Both the position numbers and the translations under genes were made by a program. Positions 1-7,615 of a stretch of DNA of 64,000 nucleotides are shown one piece after another. The first letter of the stretch is position 1. Each line of letters starts with the position of its first letter. This stretch comes from an uncultured Eubacteriales bacterium (GTDB lineage Bacteria > Bacillota > Clostridia > Oscillospirales > Acutalibacteraceae). The stretch covers positions 1-64,000 of the forward strand of contig CAKSAP010000001.1 of NCBI GenBank assembly GCA_934436505.1. Direction: 5' to 3'. The notes under the pieces are model-generated. The model did not search any database, was not told the DNA's origin, and saw only the letters and a list, made by a program, of their open reading frames with translations.

Positions 1-170
1 TAAAGCGCTTTTAAGCTCTTTATATCTTCGCTAGCATTTTCTGCTGCTTTACTGTTTGTACTAAGTAGTACTTCTTCAATTCCTCTTTCAAGGAATTTCA
101 GGGTTTCCTTTTTCTTAAGTCGTTGTTTAATTTTCAAGGTCCGTGCCAACCGCTTTTCTCACGGGTGGAA
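1..170 (-). other. rRNA operon leader (16S gene lies just left of the window)
   Basis: Read on the minus strand this stretch contains CTTGAAAATTAAACAACG, a block typical of the leader or spacer of Firmicutes rRNA operons. It is followed by an A-rich untranslated stretch running off the left edge. A short stem (CCGTG/CACGG, about 143-167) and two consensus promoters lie upstream. No protein frame is convincing. The expected 16S start is not in the window, so the call rests on leader sequence and promoter architecture. Confidence 0.7.
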
Positions 171-174
171 GCAC

Positions 175-203
175 ATTATAGCACTTTCAAAACTCATTGT
201 CAA
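175..203 (-). promoter_or_regulatory. rRNA promoter P2
   Basis: On the minus strand there is a perfect TTGACA (198-203) and a perfect TATAAT (175-180) separated by exactly 17 bp. It directs transcription leftward into the rRNA leader. It is the downstream member of a tandem pair. Confidence 0.85.
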
Positions 204-279
204 TAGTAATTTTTCAACTTTTTGAAATTTCTTTTTGACGTTTTCGTTTGTGTCCCGCTGTCTTGCGGACAGCTTTGAT

Positions 280-308
280 ATAATATCACAGAGCAAGCCC
301 GTTGTCAA
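280..308 (-). promoter_or_regulatory. rRNA promoter P1
   Basis: The minus strand carries TTGACA (303-308), a 17 bp spacer and TATTAT (280-285). It lies about 105 bp upstream of P2. Tandem near-consensus promoters are usual for rRNA operons. The stretch 311-464, up to the sleB ribosome binding site, is AT-rich and I see no convincing sleB promoter in it. Confidence 0.8.
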
Positions 309-476
309 CACTTATTTTTAATTTTTTTGCAATTTTTTTCAACTTTTTTATTGCGCCCACATATCTTGTGGTCAAGCTGTTTTTAATACACAATTTCTTC
401 AGTTTTGACGCTTCGGCAAGTATATTTTTCATTATCCGTTTAACAATATAAGTAAATAAATTACAGGAGTAATCTT

Positions 477-1184
477 ATGAAAAATCTTTTTAATCTCAAT
501 AAGCAATTCAAGCTGCTTTGTATTTTGCTTGCGGCAATTCTTTTGCTTGGCTCGATAACTGCCTGTCAAAACCGTCATATAAAGGAATATGAGTCCTCGC
601 AGGTTCTTTCCCGTCTCGGTTCAAGGGGTGAGGAGGTTCGCAAAATTCAGCAAAAGCTCAAAAATTGGGGATACTACTCCGGAGGTGTTGACGGAATATA
701 CGGAACGCAAACGCAAAACGCCGTAAAAAGCTTTCAGCGAAAGAACGGATTGACCGCAGACGGAATAGCCGGCAAGGCCACTCTCAACGCTATGGGCATT
801 TCAAGCAGCTCATCCTCTTCCGGCAAATTTACAAGCAACGATATTTATCTGCTTGCAAAGGTGATAGCCGCAGAAGCGAGAGGAGAAAGCTACACGGGTC
901 AGGTTGCCGTCGGCGCAGTCATATTGAACAGAGTTGAGCACTCGTCGTTCCCCGACAGCATTTCGGGTGTGGTTTACCAAGCCGGTGCTTTTTCGTGTGT
1001 TACCGACAGCAACTGGAAGGTCGAGCCGACCGACACGGCAAAAAAAGCCGCCCGAGACGCCATCAACGGATGGGATCCAACGGGCGGTGCCATATACTAT
1101 TATAATCCTGCAAAGACCTCTAACAAATGGATACGAACAAGACCTGTTATCGTAACAATAGGAAGTCACGTTTTTTGCAGTTAG
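477..1184 (+). CDS. sleB: Spore cortex-lytic enzyme SleB-like, predicted lipoprotein
   Basis: Predicted germination hydrolase that cleaves spore cortex peptidoglycan (SleB lytic transglycosylase family). The N-terminus is hydrophobic and ends in a lipobox-like SITAC at about residues 26-30. A peptidoglycan_binding_1 domain follows (about residues 47-107, with DGIYGTQTQNAVKSFQ). The SleB/CwlJ hydrolase_2 domain (about 122-234) carries the family motif AAEARGE with the presumed catalytic glutamate. Length (235 aa) fits the family. The ATG has an AGGAGT site 7 nt upstream. No ypeB partner is adjacent, and the neighbour on the right is convergent. The lipobox would anchor the enzyme to a membrane, which is not how the best known Bacillus SleB is exported. 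Confidence 0.88.
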   Translation: MKNLFNLNKQFKLLCILLAAILLLGSITACQNRHIKEYESSQVLSRLGSRGEEVRKIQQKLKNWGYYSGGVDGIYGTQTQNAVKSFQRKNGLTADGIAGKATLNAMGISSSSSSSGKFTSNDIYLLAKVIAAEARGESYTGQVAVGAVILNRVEHSSFPDSISGVVYQAGAFSCVTDSNWKVEPTDTAKKAARDAINGWDPTGGAIYYYNPAKTSNKWIRTRPVIVTIGSHVFCS

Positions 1185-1185
1185 C

Positions 1186-1860
1186 CTATCCTATAAAAAA
1201 CTGCGTCCAATATCGGACTCCGTCAAGCTCGTAGCAGCCAAAGCCTGCTTGTGTGAATTCGTCGGACAAAATATTGGCTCTGTGTCCCGGTGAGTCCATC
1301 CACGCCGCAACGGTAGCGGATGCCGTCCTTGTGCCGTAAGCAATATTCTCTCCGCAGGTCATATAATCCACGGTAACTGCGGTAAAGCACGTCGTGCCGT
1401 CGGGTCTTTGGTGGGAAAACCAATTATCTCTTGAAATTTCTTCTGCTCTGACGGCGGCATTGGCGCAAAGAGTCTTGTTGAGCGTAAGGTCGGGCTTCCC
1501 GTTGGCACGGCGCTGCTGATTGCACAGCTCAAGCATTTCACTTTCGAAGCCTGTAATTGCCTTTGGTGTGGTTGCCGCCTGCGGCTTGGGTGCTTGAGTC
1601 GGTGCTTTCGTTGACGCTTGCGTCGGTTTTTGAGTCGGCTTTTGAGTCTGAGGTACAGCCTTAGTAGGTGCCTGTGTTTGCGGAGCTTCTGTTGTCGGCT
1701 CTTGAGTTGTGCTTTCCACTTCGGTCTGTGATTGTATTTCGGTTGATTCTGCAACGGTGCTTGTGTTGTTCGTTATCAGTTCGTCAGCTTTTTTATTTGT
1801 GTAAGACGCAAGAGTAACACACAAAGCAAATGTTATAATTATCGCCGTTAACCTTTTCAT
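1186..1860 (-). CDS. Secreted CAP (SCP/PR1)-domain protein
   Basis: Extracellular protein with a signal peptide at residues 1-20 and a Thr/Pro/Gln-rich linker of roughly 70 residues (repeats such as TQKPTQKPTQ) that probably spans the cell wall. The C-terminal CAP domain is about 115 residues long. Family hallmarks are visible: the helix NQQRRANG, the histidine in WFSHQRPDG, CGENIAYG and SPGHRANIL. It resembles the Firmicutes YkwD group, whose biochemical role is unsettled. The ATG at 1860 is preferred because a GGTGAT site precedes it. An in-frame TTG at 1872 exists but has no suitable site. Its stop is one base from the sleB stop, so the genes converge without a spacer. Confidence 0.85.
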   Translation of the reverse strand: MKRLTAIIITFALCVTLASYTNKKADELITNNTSTVAESTEIQSQTEVESTTQEPTTEAPQTQAPTKAVPQTQKPTQKPTQASTKAPTQAPKPQAATTPKAITGFESEMLELCNQQRRANGKPDLTLNKTLCANAAVRAEEISRDNWFSHQRPDGTTCFTAVTVDYMTCGENIAYGTRTASATVAAWMDSPGHRANILSDEFTQAGFGCYELDGVRYWTQFFIG

Positions 1861-1962
1861 TATTATCACCAACTTGATTCTATCACTTTACTCTATATAA
1901 TGCAAATAGAAAAATCCGAAACGGCAGGTCTGAATGCTACCGCTTCGGATTTTAATTTAATT

Positions 1963-2538
1963 TTACTGCATTGTGCCTATCAAAGACGGCAAAAACGTTG
2001 CGTAAATCGACGGTACGGCAAGAGAAAATGCTATCGAGGTAAGGAAGGTTATTCCCCACCTTTCAAGAAACGCTCCGCAATAGAGTACCGCAAAAATCGG
2101 CGCCGCAAGTATTTTCAAAACAATGTTGGTGTTTTTACCGTAAATCAGCTCACGCAAGGTCAATGCGTCCTCAATCTGCGGAAAGAGGTTTGTAAGCATT
2201 GAAATTCCGAGCCAAAGGAACACAAAATTCAGAATATGAACTATTCCTTTATTATAGGTAAAAAACTCGCCGAGAAAATACACGTTCATTGAGCCTACCG
2301 ATACAAAAACCAAGCCTAATATAAGGTTAAAGAGAAACGGGAAGAAGCAAACGCCGAAGCTGACGCTTCTTTTTTTAATTATTTCGTGCTCGACATGACC
2401 GCAAAGCTCGGTTGCGGGAAGATAACGACCGTCCTCGATAAGCACCTCGTACACACGGCAGGAAAGCTGCTCGAAAAAGCCCTTCATATATGCGCCGACA
2501 AATGTAAGATATTTTACTATTATATATACCGTTGTCAT
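1963..2538 (-). CDS. Unrecognised polytopic membrane protein
   Basis: A 191-residue protein with about four hydrophobic segments (around residues 62-80, 95-120, 140-158 and 165-185). A charged N-terminal part contains CGHVEHEI. The stretch WLGISMLTNLFPQIEDAL resembles the NLFP membrane motif of M50-like proteases, but no complete HExxH is present, so I do not assign peptidase activity. The start ATG overlaps the stop of the upstream TPR gene by 4 nt (ATGA), suggesting translational coupling and a shared role. An internal ATG at residue 18 is an alternative start. Function unknown. Confidence 0.7.
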   Translation of the reverse strand: MTTVYIIVKYLTFVGAYMKGFFEQLSCRVYEVLIEDGRYLPATELCGHVEHEIIKKRSVSFGVCFFPFLFNLILGLVFVSVGSMNVYFLGEFFTYNKGIVHILNFVFLWLGISMLTNLFPQIEDALTLRELIYGKNTNIVLKILAAPIFAVLYCGAFLERWGITFLTSIAFSLAVPSIYATFLPSLIGTMQ

Positions 2539-3986
2539 TCTACGTCAAAATCTCCTTCCTTGAGAATGTTGTCAAGGGTGATTTTTCCGTCCTTGTAATC
2601 CTTGACTTCGTCGCTGACTGCCATGCTGTTTTGAGCAAAAATCTTCTCAACCTCGGCATAGCCCTCATCATTACCCGTTGCCGCATAGCAAAGAGCAAGG
2701 GTATCAAGCACCTGAATAGAATAATTGTACTGCTCATATGCCGACTTGGCAGCTGTGCTGGCGTTGTCATACTCACCGAGTGCAAGACAGGAAAGTGCGG
2801 TTTGTCTGTAATACTCAAATGAATAGTCGTCCTTTTCAAGCACCTTGTTTTTACAAATCGCTATGCTATCCTCGTATTTTCCCTGAATACGCAAGGAGGT
2901 AGCCATTGCAACATCAGCATACGCATCCTCGGCATTGACCTCTTTAAGAAACGCACAATATTCCGTAACGTCCTTTTGCGCTTTGACATAGAGATCTCCG
3001 AGCATAGGGCCGTAAAGCCAGGTCATTTCGGGATAACCGTTCTTTATTTCCTCAAGGAAGCCGATCTGTGTTTCGGCAGGCTGACTGCTTATTGCCGCAG
3101 TATAGAACTTGAAATATGAAATCATTGCCTGACTGTAAGCGTTCGCTTCAATGGAATACGCCGCCGTTGTGGTAACAAGTCCGTCCTGTACATCCTCGGC
3201 ACTGTAAGTTACGGGCTCAAGAGGCTTATTTTCAAGAGCCTTCAGCTGTTCGATTATAGTTTCATACGGAACCTCGGACGGGTCAACTGCCTCCTGCGGG
3301 ATGTTGGAATAGATTATCTCATAGCAAGCGTCCCTTGTTCTCTCGAAAGCGTTTTTCTCCTCAAAAGCCTTTGCGACGGATTTGAGGTGCGGAAGCTTCA
3401 GCTCCCAAGACTTAAAACTCGAGGTGTATTGCTCCATATCCTGATAGCCGCCGACCTTTGAAAGGTTGAGAATTGCCCTCTTGTAGACCATCTCGCCTCT
3501 GATGTTTTCGTCCTCCATTGTGTCGAGAAGCTCGGAATACTCGGAATGTGCGGTGAAAAGCATATTTCCCTTTGCTGACTTTTGAGCGTTCAACGCATCA
3601 ACATAAACATTCGCATTTCCCGCAAACACATAGCAAGCGTAAAAGCTAAAGCCGATAACTATGAGCATTATTATAATGTTAAGAAAATCAAACGGATAGT
3701 GCCTTAATGCCTTTTCACATTCTGCGCAAAAATGGGACTCGGGATCCTTCTCCGTTCCCCTTTTGTTTTCGCCGCAGCACTCGCAGAGCATATCCTCGGT
3801 AAGCTCTTCCTCTTCGTCGGGCTCCGACTCGTTTTCGTTTTCCTCCTCCGAAGCCTCAGCCTCGGCGGTCGCCTTGTCAAGCTCCTGCTGAAAAGTCTCT
3901 TTTAACTCCTCCAGCTCCTTCTTCAAGGCTTCGTCGTCCTGCTCGGGGAAAATCCCTTCGAGGTCTTTTTCTTTATTATCTGCCAA
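2535..3986 (-). CDS. Zinc-ribbon, membrane-anchored TPR protein
   Basis: A 483-residue protein. Residues 1-63 are highly acidic and coiled-coil-like. A zinc ribbon of two paired cysteines (CECC and CAEC) lies at about 66-92, and a single membrane span at about 100-122. The rest is an extracytoplasmic helical domain with TPR-like repeats, clearest near the C-terminus (ALGEYDNASTAAKSAYEQY and LALCYAATGNDEGYAEVEKI). TPR domains usually mediate protein contacts; the partner is not evident. The start is a TTG: a strong GGGAGG sits 7 nt upstream and there is no in-frame ATG nearby. It is translationally coupled to the downstream membrane protein gene. Confidence 0.75.
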   Translation of the reverse strand: MADNKEKDLEGIFPEQDDEALKKELEELKETFQQELDKATAEAEASEEENENESEPDEEEELTEDMLCECCGENKRGTEKDPESHFCAECEKALRHYPFDFLNIIIMLIVIGFSFYACYVFAGNANVYVDALNAQKSAKGNMLFTAHSEYSELLDTMEDENIRGEMVYKRAILNLSKVGGYQDMEQYTSSFKSWELKLPHLKSVAKAFEEKNAFERTRDACYEIIYSNIPQEAVDPSEVPYETIIEQLKALENKPLEPVTYSAEDVQDGLVTTTAAYSIEANAYSQAMISYFKFYTAAISSQPAETQIGFLEEIKNGYPEMTWLYGPMLGDLYVKAQKDVTEYCAFLKEVNAEDAYADVAMATSLRIQGKYEDSIAICKNKVLEKDDYSFEYYRQTALSCLALGEYDNASTAAKSAYEQYNYSIQVLDTLALCYAATGNDEGYAEVEKIFAQNSMAVSDEVKDYKDGKITLDNILKEGDFDVE

Positions 3987-4082
3987 GAATATGCCTCCCT
4001 CAATTTATATAATAGATAGATTTTATCATTATTTTAATGTCAATTCAAATACAATCGTGTATTGTTACAGATTATTTACAAA

Positions 4083-4496
4083 TTACAATGCCATTATCAG
4101 CGTGCCGATAGTGATAAATGCCGTGCCGACTGCCGATTTCACGGTGAATTTCTCATGCAGGAAAATAAATGCCAGCACAAGAGTAAAAAGTATGCTCAAT
4201 TTGTCAATCGGAACAACCTTTGAAACCTCGCCGAGCTGCAACGCCTTGTAATAGCACAGCCACGATGCACCCGTCGCAAGTCCCGAAAGGATAAGGAATA
4301 TCCAGCTTTTACGGTCAATTCCCGACAATCCGCTTTGCGTATGTGTAATAAACACCATAACCCACGCCATAAGCACAACGACAACCGTTCTGATTGCGGT
4401 CGCAAGGGTTGAGTCGACGTTTTGTATGCCCACCTTTGCGAAAATCGAGGTCAAAGCCGCAAACACTGCGGACAGAACAGCTAATATCGCCCACAT
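4083..4496 (-). CDS. EamA-family (DMT superfamily) small permease
   Basis: A 137-residue, very hydrophobic protein with a single EamA unit of about five membrane helices. It begins WAILAVLSAVFAALTSIFAK and ends in a helix TAFITIGTLIMAL. Conserved features include the YKALQLGE segment and the IFLHEK motif near the end of helix four. Single-EamA proteins act as dimers in the DMT superfamily; the substrate cannot be told from sequence. An AGAAGG site precedes the ATG. It lies alone between the TPR gene and the redox operon. Confidence 0.85.
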   Translation of the reverse strand: MWAILAVLSAVFAALTSIFAKVGIQNVDSTLATAIRTVVVVLMAWVMVFITHTQSGLSGIDRKSWIFLILSGLATGASWLCYYKALQLGEVSKVVPIDKLSILFTLVLAFIFLHEKFTVKSAVGTAFITIGTLIMAL

Positions 4497-4584
4497 ATTA
4501 AAGCCTTCTTTTTATATTGTAATTGTATCCATTCTACCACAACAGGCATAATAAAGCAAGCGACGTAAATCCGCTTTCCGATTA

Positions 4585-4620
4585 TAAAAGAAAAGACCCA
4601 ACTGCCGTTGAGCCTTTCTT
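4585..4620 (-). terminator. Intrinsic terminator of the redox operon
   Basis: On the minus strand an 11 bp stem with two G-U pairs (AAAGGCTCAAC/GTTGGGTCTTT) and a 4 nt loop is followed by TCTTTT. It lies just downstream of the thioredoxin-like gene. Confidence 0.75.
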
Positions 4621-4642
4621 CTGTTATAAATATGAGATCAAA

Positions 4643-5602
4643 TTACTTGCTGTTTGCAATAGCCTGATCTATAAGCTTGTTGAGCTTCTCCGACTGCTCA
4701 GGAGAAGTGATTGCGCCAACGATCGGCTGACCTACGATATTGCCGTTCTTATCAACAACGTAGGTTGTCGGATATGAATAAAGTCCCGAGGTAAACTTAC
4801 CCGCTTCGCTCTTCGAGTCAAACCAAATATTTTTGTAGGTAACTCCCTTTTTCGACAAAACGTCTTTAGCTTCCGAAATAGCCGCCTTATCGCCGTCAAG
4901 AGTAAAGGAGTTTACGCCGACAACAGCACCGCCCTTTGCGGAAAGGGTCTTGTTGAGCGCCTCCAATTCTTCAAGCTCGCCGACGCAGGGTTTGCAGGTC
5001 GTAAACCAGAAATTTACCACCGTTACGGTGTTGCCCGAGAAAAGCTCGCTGCTGTTTACATCGTTGCCGTCAAGGTCTTTTCCCTGAAAGCTCGGGAATT
5101 GCGTTAATTTGCTTTTGTCCCCACTCATTCCTGCATCCTCTGCCGCAACGCTCTCTCCGCTACCCGGTGTGCTTCCGCAGCCGGGATACTTCTGCTCCAA
5201 AATCGTGAGCTTGCCCTCGATTTCCTTTATCTGCTCTGCTCCGTCTTTAAGCGTTTTCAATTCGTCTGCGGTAAACTGACTCTTTGCACTCTCAATTGTG
5301 TTGAGAAGAAAATCGCCGTAGTTTGAGCCGTCCTCAATCATTGTTGTATTTTTGTTTGCCGAGAGGAAAACCTTTTCCCAAAGGGCAGAGTTGTCGGTAA
5401 GAATTTTATTTTCCGCCTCCATAAGCTTTTTGTGAAGAGCTGTCGCCTCGTCAAGGCTGTTCGCCTCCTGCGCAAGCAAGGGGATAATGTCCGAATTGTC
5501 ATTTGCCGAATTTTTCTTGTCAGCCGAGCAAGCTGCAAGTCCTAAAGTCAACACAAGCACCATAAGCACGGCTAAAATTTTTGAAGCTTTTGAAATTTTC
5601 AT
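4643..5602 (-). CDS. TlpA-like thioredoxin-fold lipoprotein
   Basis: Membrane-anchored thiol-disulfide oxidoreductase. A lipoprotein signal ends in LGLAAC (Cys25). A helical region of about 120 residues follows. The redoxin/TlpA domain starts near residue 165, with the active-site motif CKPC at 203-206 and the cis-proline loop YSYPTTYVVD. This is the last gene of a three-gene operon with a polyferredoxin and a small CXXC membrane protein. The arrangement suggests electrons pass from cytosolic donors through the membrane iron-sulfur protein to this extracellular thioredoxin. The ATG at 5602 has GGAGG 7 nt upstream and lies just beyond the upstream stop codon. Confidence 0.88.
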   Translation of the reverse strand: MKISKASKILAVLMVLVLTLGLAACSADKKNSANDNSDIIPLLAQEANSLDEATALHKKLMEAENKILTDNSALWEKVFLSANKNTTMIEDGSNYGDFLLNTIESAKSQFTADELKTLKDGAEQIKEIEGKLTILEQKYPGCGSTPGSGESVAAEDAGMSGDKSKLTQFPSFQGKDLDGNDVNSSELFSGNTVTVVNFWFTTCKPCVGELEELEALNKTLSAKGGAVVGVNSFTLDGDKAAISEAKDVLSKKGVTYKNIWFDSKSEAGKFTSGLYSYPTTYVVDKNGNIVGQPIVGAITSPEQSEKLNKLIDQAIANSK

Positions 5603-5604
5603 AA

Positions 5605-6555
5605 TCAATCCTCCGTTTTCTTTTCGTTATTTATTTCTTTTTTATTATCGGGCTTTTCAATGCCGTCCGTTATCTTTTTGGGCATCTCAAAGCCATAATT
5701 AAACTTGATTGCGTCTGTCGGGCAAGCGGTTATGCACTTACCGCAGCGAATACACTCTGTATGATTTGGTGTTTTTGTAACATCGACGTCCATCTTGCAC
5801 ACCCTTGCACATTTGCCGCAGGATACGCACTTGTGTTCGTCAACCTTAATGCCGAGCAGGGACACCTTGTTCATCAATGCGTAAAATGCGCCGAGCGGAC
5901 AAATCCATTTGCAGAACGGGCGGTAAAATAAAACGCTTAAAACGACAACCACTATTAAAATTATCAGCTTTCTGTTAAACAGCGGACCCAATGCCGAGCG
6001 TATGCCCACGTTAACCGCCGCCAACGGAATTGCGCCCTCAAGAACGCCCTGCGGACAAATATATTTGCAGAAGAACGGATCGCCCATGCCCAAATCATTT
6101 ACAACTATCGCAGGCAGCAGCACCACCGCAAGCAATAAAATTGCATATTTCAAATATGTAAGCGGCTTTAATTTCTTTGTAGACAGCTTTTTGCCGGGGA
6201 TTTTGTGGAGTAATTCCTGAAGCCAACCGAACGGGCATAAAAATCCGCATATAAATCGTCCGAGCAGCACGCCGAGCAATATCAAAAAGCCTGTTATATA
6301 ATAGGAAAAGCGAAATTTTGACGAGCCGACCACCGCTTGAAACGAGCCGATAGGACACGCACCTGCTGCACCGGGACAGGAATAGCAGTTCAAGCCCGGC
6401 ACGCATACCGCCTTGCCCTTGCCCTGATAAATTCCGCCCTTAATGAAATTCGGCAAATGTATATTTGTAAGCAGTGTTGCCGCCGCTTGAATCCAGCCAC
6501 GGAAACGGCTGAGCTGCTTTGAAAATCTGTTTTTATTTTTATCCAATTCCGACAC
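5605..6555 (-). CDS. Membrane 4Fe-4S polyferredoxin (NapH/CcoG-like)
   Basis: Integral membrane electron-transfer protein of 316 residues. It has about four to five hydrophobic helices, three copies of the family motif CxxxCP (CGFLCPFG, CKYICPQG, CKWICPLG) and a C-terminal pair of ferredoxin-type clusters (CVSCGKCARVC and CIRCGKCITACP). These would hold two 4Fe-4S centres. The N-terminal region adds CYSCPG and ACPIG. It probably passes electrons across the membrane to the downstream TlpA-like lipoprotein. The start is a GTG that overlaps the end of the upstream CXXC gene by 17 nt; the GGAG site upstream is rather close. Confidence 0.88.
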   Translation of the reverse strand: MSELDKNKNRFSKQLSRFRGWIQAAATLLTNIHLPNFIKGGIYQGKGKAVCVPGLNCYSCPGAAGACPIGSFQAVVGSSKFRFSYYITGFLILLGVLLGRFICGFLCPFGWLQELLHKIPGKKLSTKKLKPLTYLKYAILLLAVVLLPAIVVNDLGMGDPFFCKYICPQGVLEGAIPLAAVNVGIRSALGPLFNRKLIILIVVVVLSVLFYRPFCKWICPLGAFYALMNKVSLLGIKVDEHKCVSCGKCARVCKMDVDVTKTPNHTECIRCGKCITACPTDAIKFNYGFEMPKKITDGIEKPDNKKEINNEKKTED

Positions 6556-6703
6556 ACTCCAAGCACAATCTGACAGCCTTACTCAAAACCGTATCAACCT
6601 CGCCACGCATTGCGCCGAAGCACAGCATAGCCACGCCGACTATCAATAACAAGCCTTGAAATATAGCCTTTTTAGCTCTTAACAAACTGAACACTCCCTT
6701 CAT
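6539..6703 (-). CDS. CD1871A-type small CXXC-motif membrane protein
   Basis: A 54-residue protein. An N-terminal basic stretch is followed by one membrane helix (about residues 15-31), then RGEVDTVLSKAVRLCLECVGIG at the very C-terminus, described here in parts: a helix after RGE, then LCLEC, then VGIG. The terminal CLEC-VGIG signature matches the family I know from clostridia as CD1871A CXXC-motif proteins. It is the first gene of the redox operon and overlaps the polyferredoxin gene by 17 nt. The CXXC next to the membrane may be the thiol relay between the ferredoxin and the TlpA-like protein (inference). No good ribosome site is seen upstream. Confidence 0.8.
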   Translation of the reverse strand: MKGVFSLLRAKKAIFQGLLLIVGVAMLCFGAMRGEVDTVLSKAVRLCLECVGIG

Positions 6704-6878
6704 TTTATCCGCATTATATCACACCCGACATAAAATCCTTGTTAAGAAAACGGGGAAATAAAAATTTTTATATAAATATGCAAAAGATATTTTTTATTAT
6801 TCTCTTTAGTATGTTATAATCAGTATATAATCAGGAAACAAACGGGCGCCTTGAAATATACGAAAGGGATTGAGTATT

Positions 6879-7493
6879 ATGGCGAAATATGTAAAAGCAT
6901 CATCATTTAGCAGACTTATGACGCATATGGAAGAAGCTGAGTGTATGTTCATTACTGCATTTAGGAGCAGTTACAGCCTTACGGAAAATGCAGAACGGGA
7001 CAATCAGCTCATAAACGACATAAATCACTGGGATTTATCCTATATAAAAATCATCGGCGGATATACCGAAAACGAAGGCAGTGGCGATGAAATCGATGTA
7101 AATGATTATTTCTATTGTGCGATAAACGATAAATACACGCCCGAGAGGTTTACCGAGATTGCAGTAATGCTTTGCAAAAAGTATGAACAGGAGGCTGTAC
7201 TTGTTACATTTCCCGTTGCCGATAAGCCTCGTACTACAAGGAGCAAGCAAAACATTATAAGGGTTGACGGAAAATACTACGATAAGAACGGTAAGGTCGA
7301 TAAGGAGTTCGATAATATTACCGTACAGAATGTTACCGAGTATTTTACGAAAGTAGGAAACAAAAAGTTCACCTTGTACAGCGAGGGCAAAGAGAACATT
7401 ACCGAGCCCATTGATGTTTACGGCGTAGCGGGCAGGCAGATTTCCAACGAAAAATATTGTCGAAAAAAAGACTCATTCAATGAGATTGTGTGA
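6879..7493 (+). CDS. Hypothetical protein, possibly DUF3293-like
   Basis: A 204-residue soluble protein that I do not firmly recognise. Its first half (FITAFRSSYSLTENAERDNQ, then GGYTEN, then a segment ending QEAVLVTFP) has the motif order of the DUF3293 family: an ITA+N/S start, an EN..L helix, a glycine-rich turn, and a final Q.A.. strand. The second half is charged and contains YYDKNGKV and FTLYSEG. The ATG at 6879 follows AAAGGG by 10 nt. An upstream in-frame TTG at 6870 is too close to that site. It stands alone, facing a convergent permease gene with a shared terminator. Confidence 0.6.
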   Translation: MAKYVKASSFSRLMTHMEEAECMFITAFRSSYSLTENAERDNQLINDINHWDLSYIKIIGGYTENEGSGDEIDVNDYFYCAINDKYTPERFTEIAVMLCKKYEQEAVLVTFPVADKPRTTRSKQNIIRVDGKYYDKNGKVDKEFDNITVQNVTEYFTKVGNKKFTLYSEGKENITEPIDVYGVAGRQISNEKYCRKKDSFNEIV

Positions 7494-7550
7494 TAGCTCC
7501 AATTGTAGCCCCCTAATTTTTCTTGGTATGTTATAATTCATAATAAAAAA

Positions 7551-7596
7551 CAAAAAGCTGTTGCACTCGATTTCAACAAGTACAACAGCTTTTATT
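7551..7596. terminator. Bidirectional terminator
   Basis: A perfect 11 bp stem (AAAAGCTGTTG at 7553-7563 and its complement at 7583-7593) is flanked by A and T runs on both sides. A smaller GTTG/CAAC stem lies in the loop. It serves the convergent genes on either side. Confidence 0.85.
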
Positions 7597-7615
7597 TTAG
7601 TAACTGTGTTAATTT

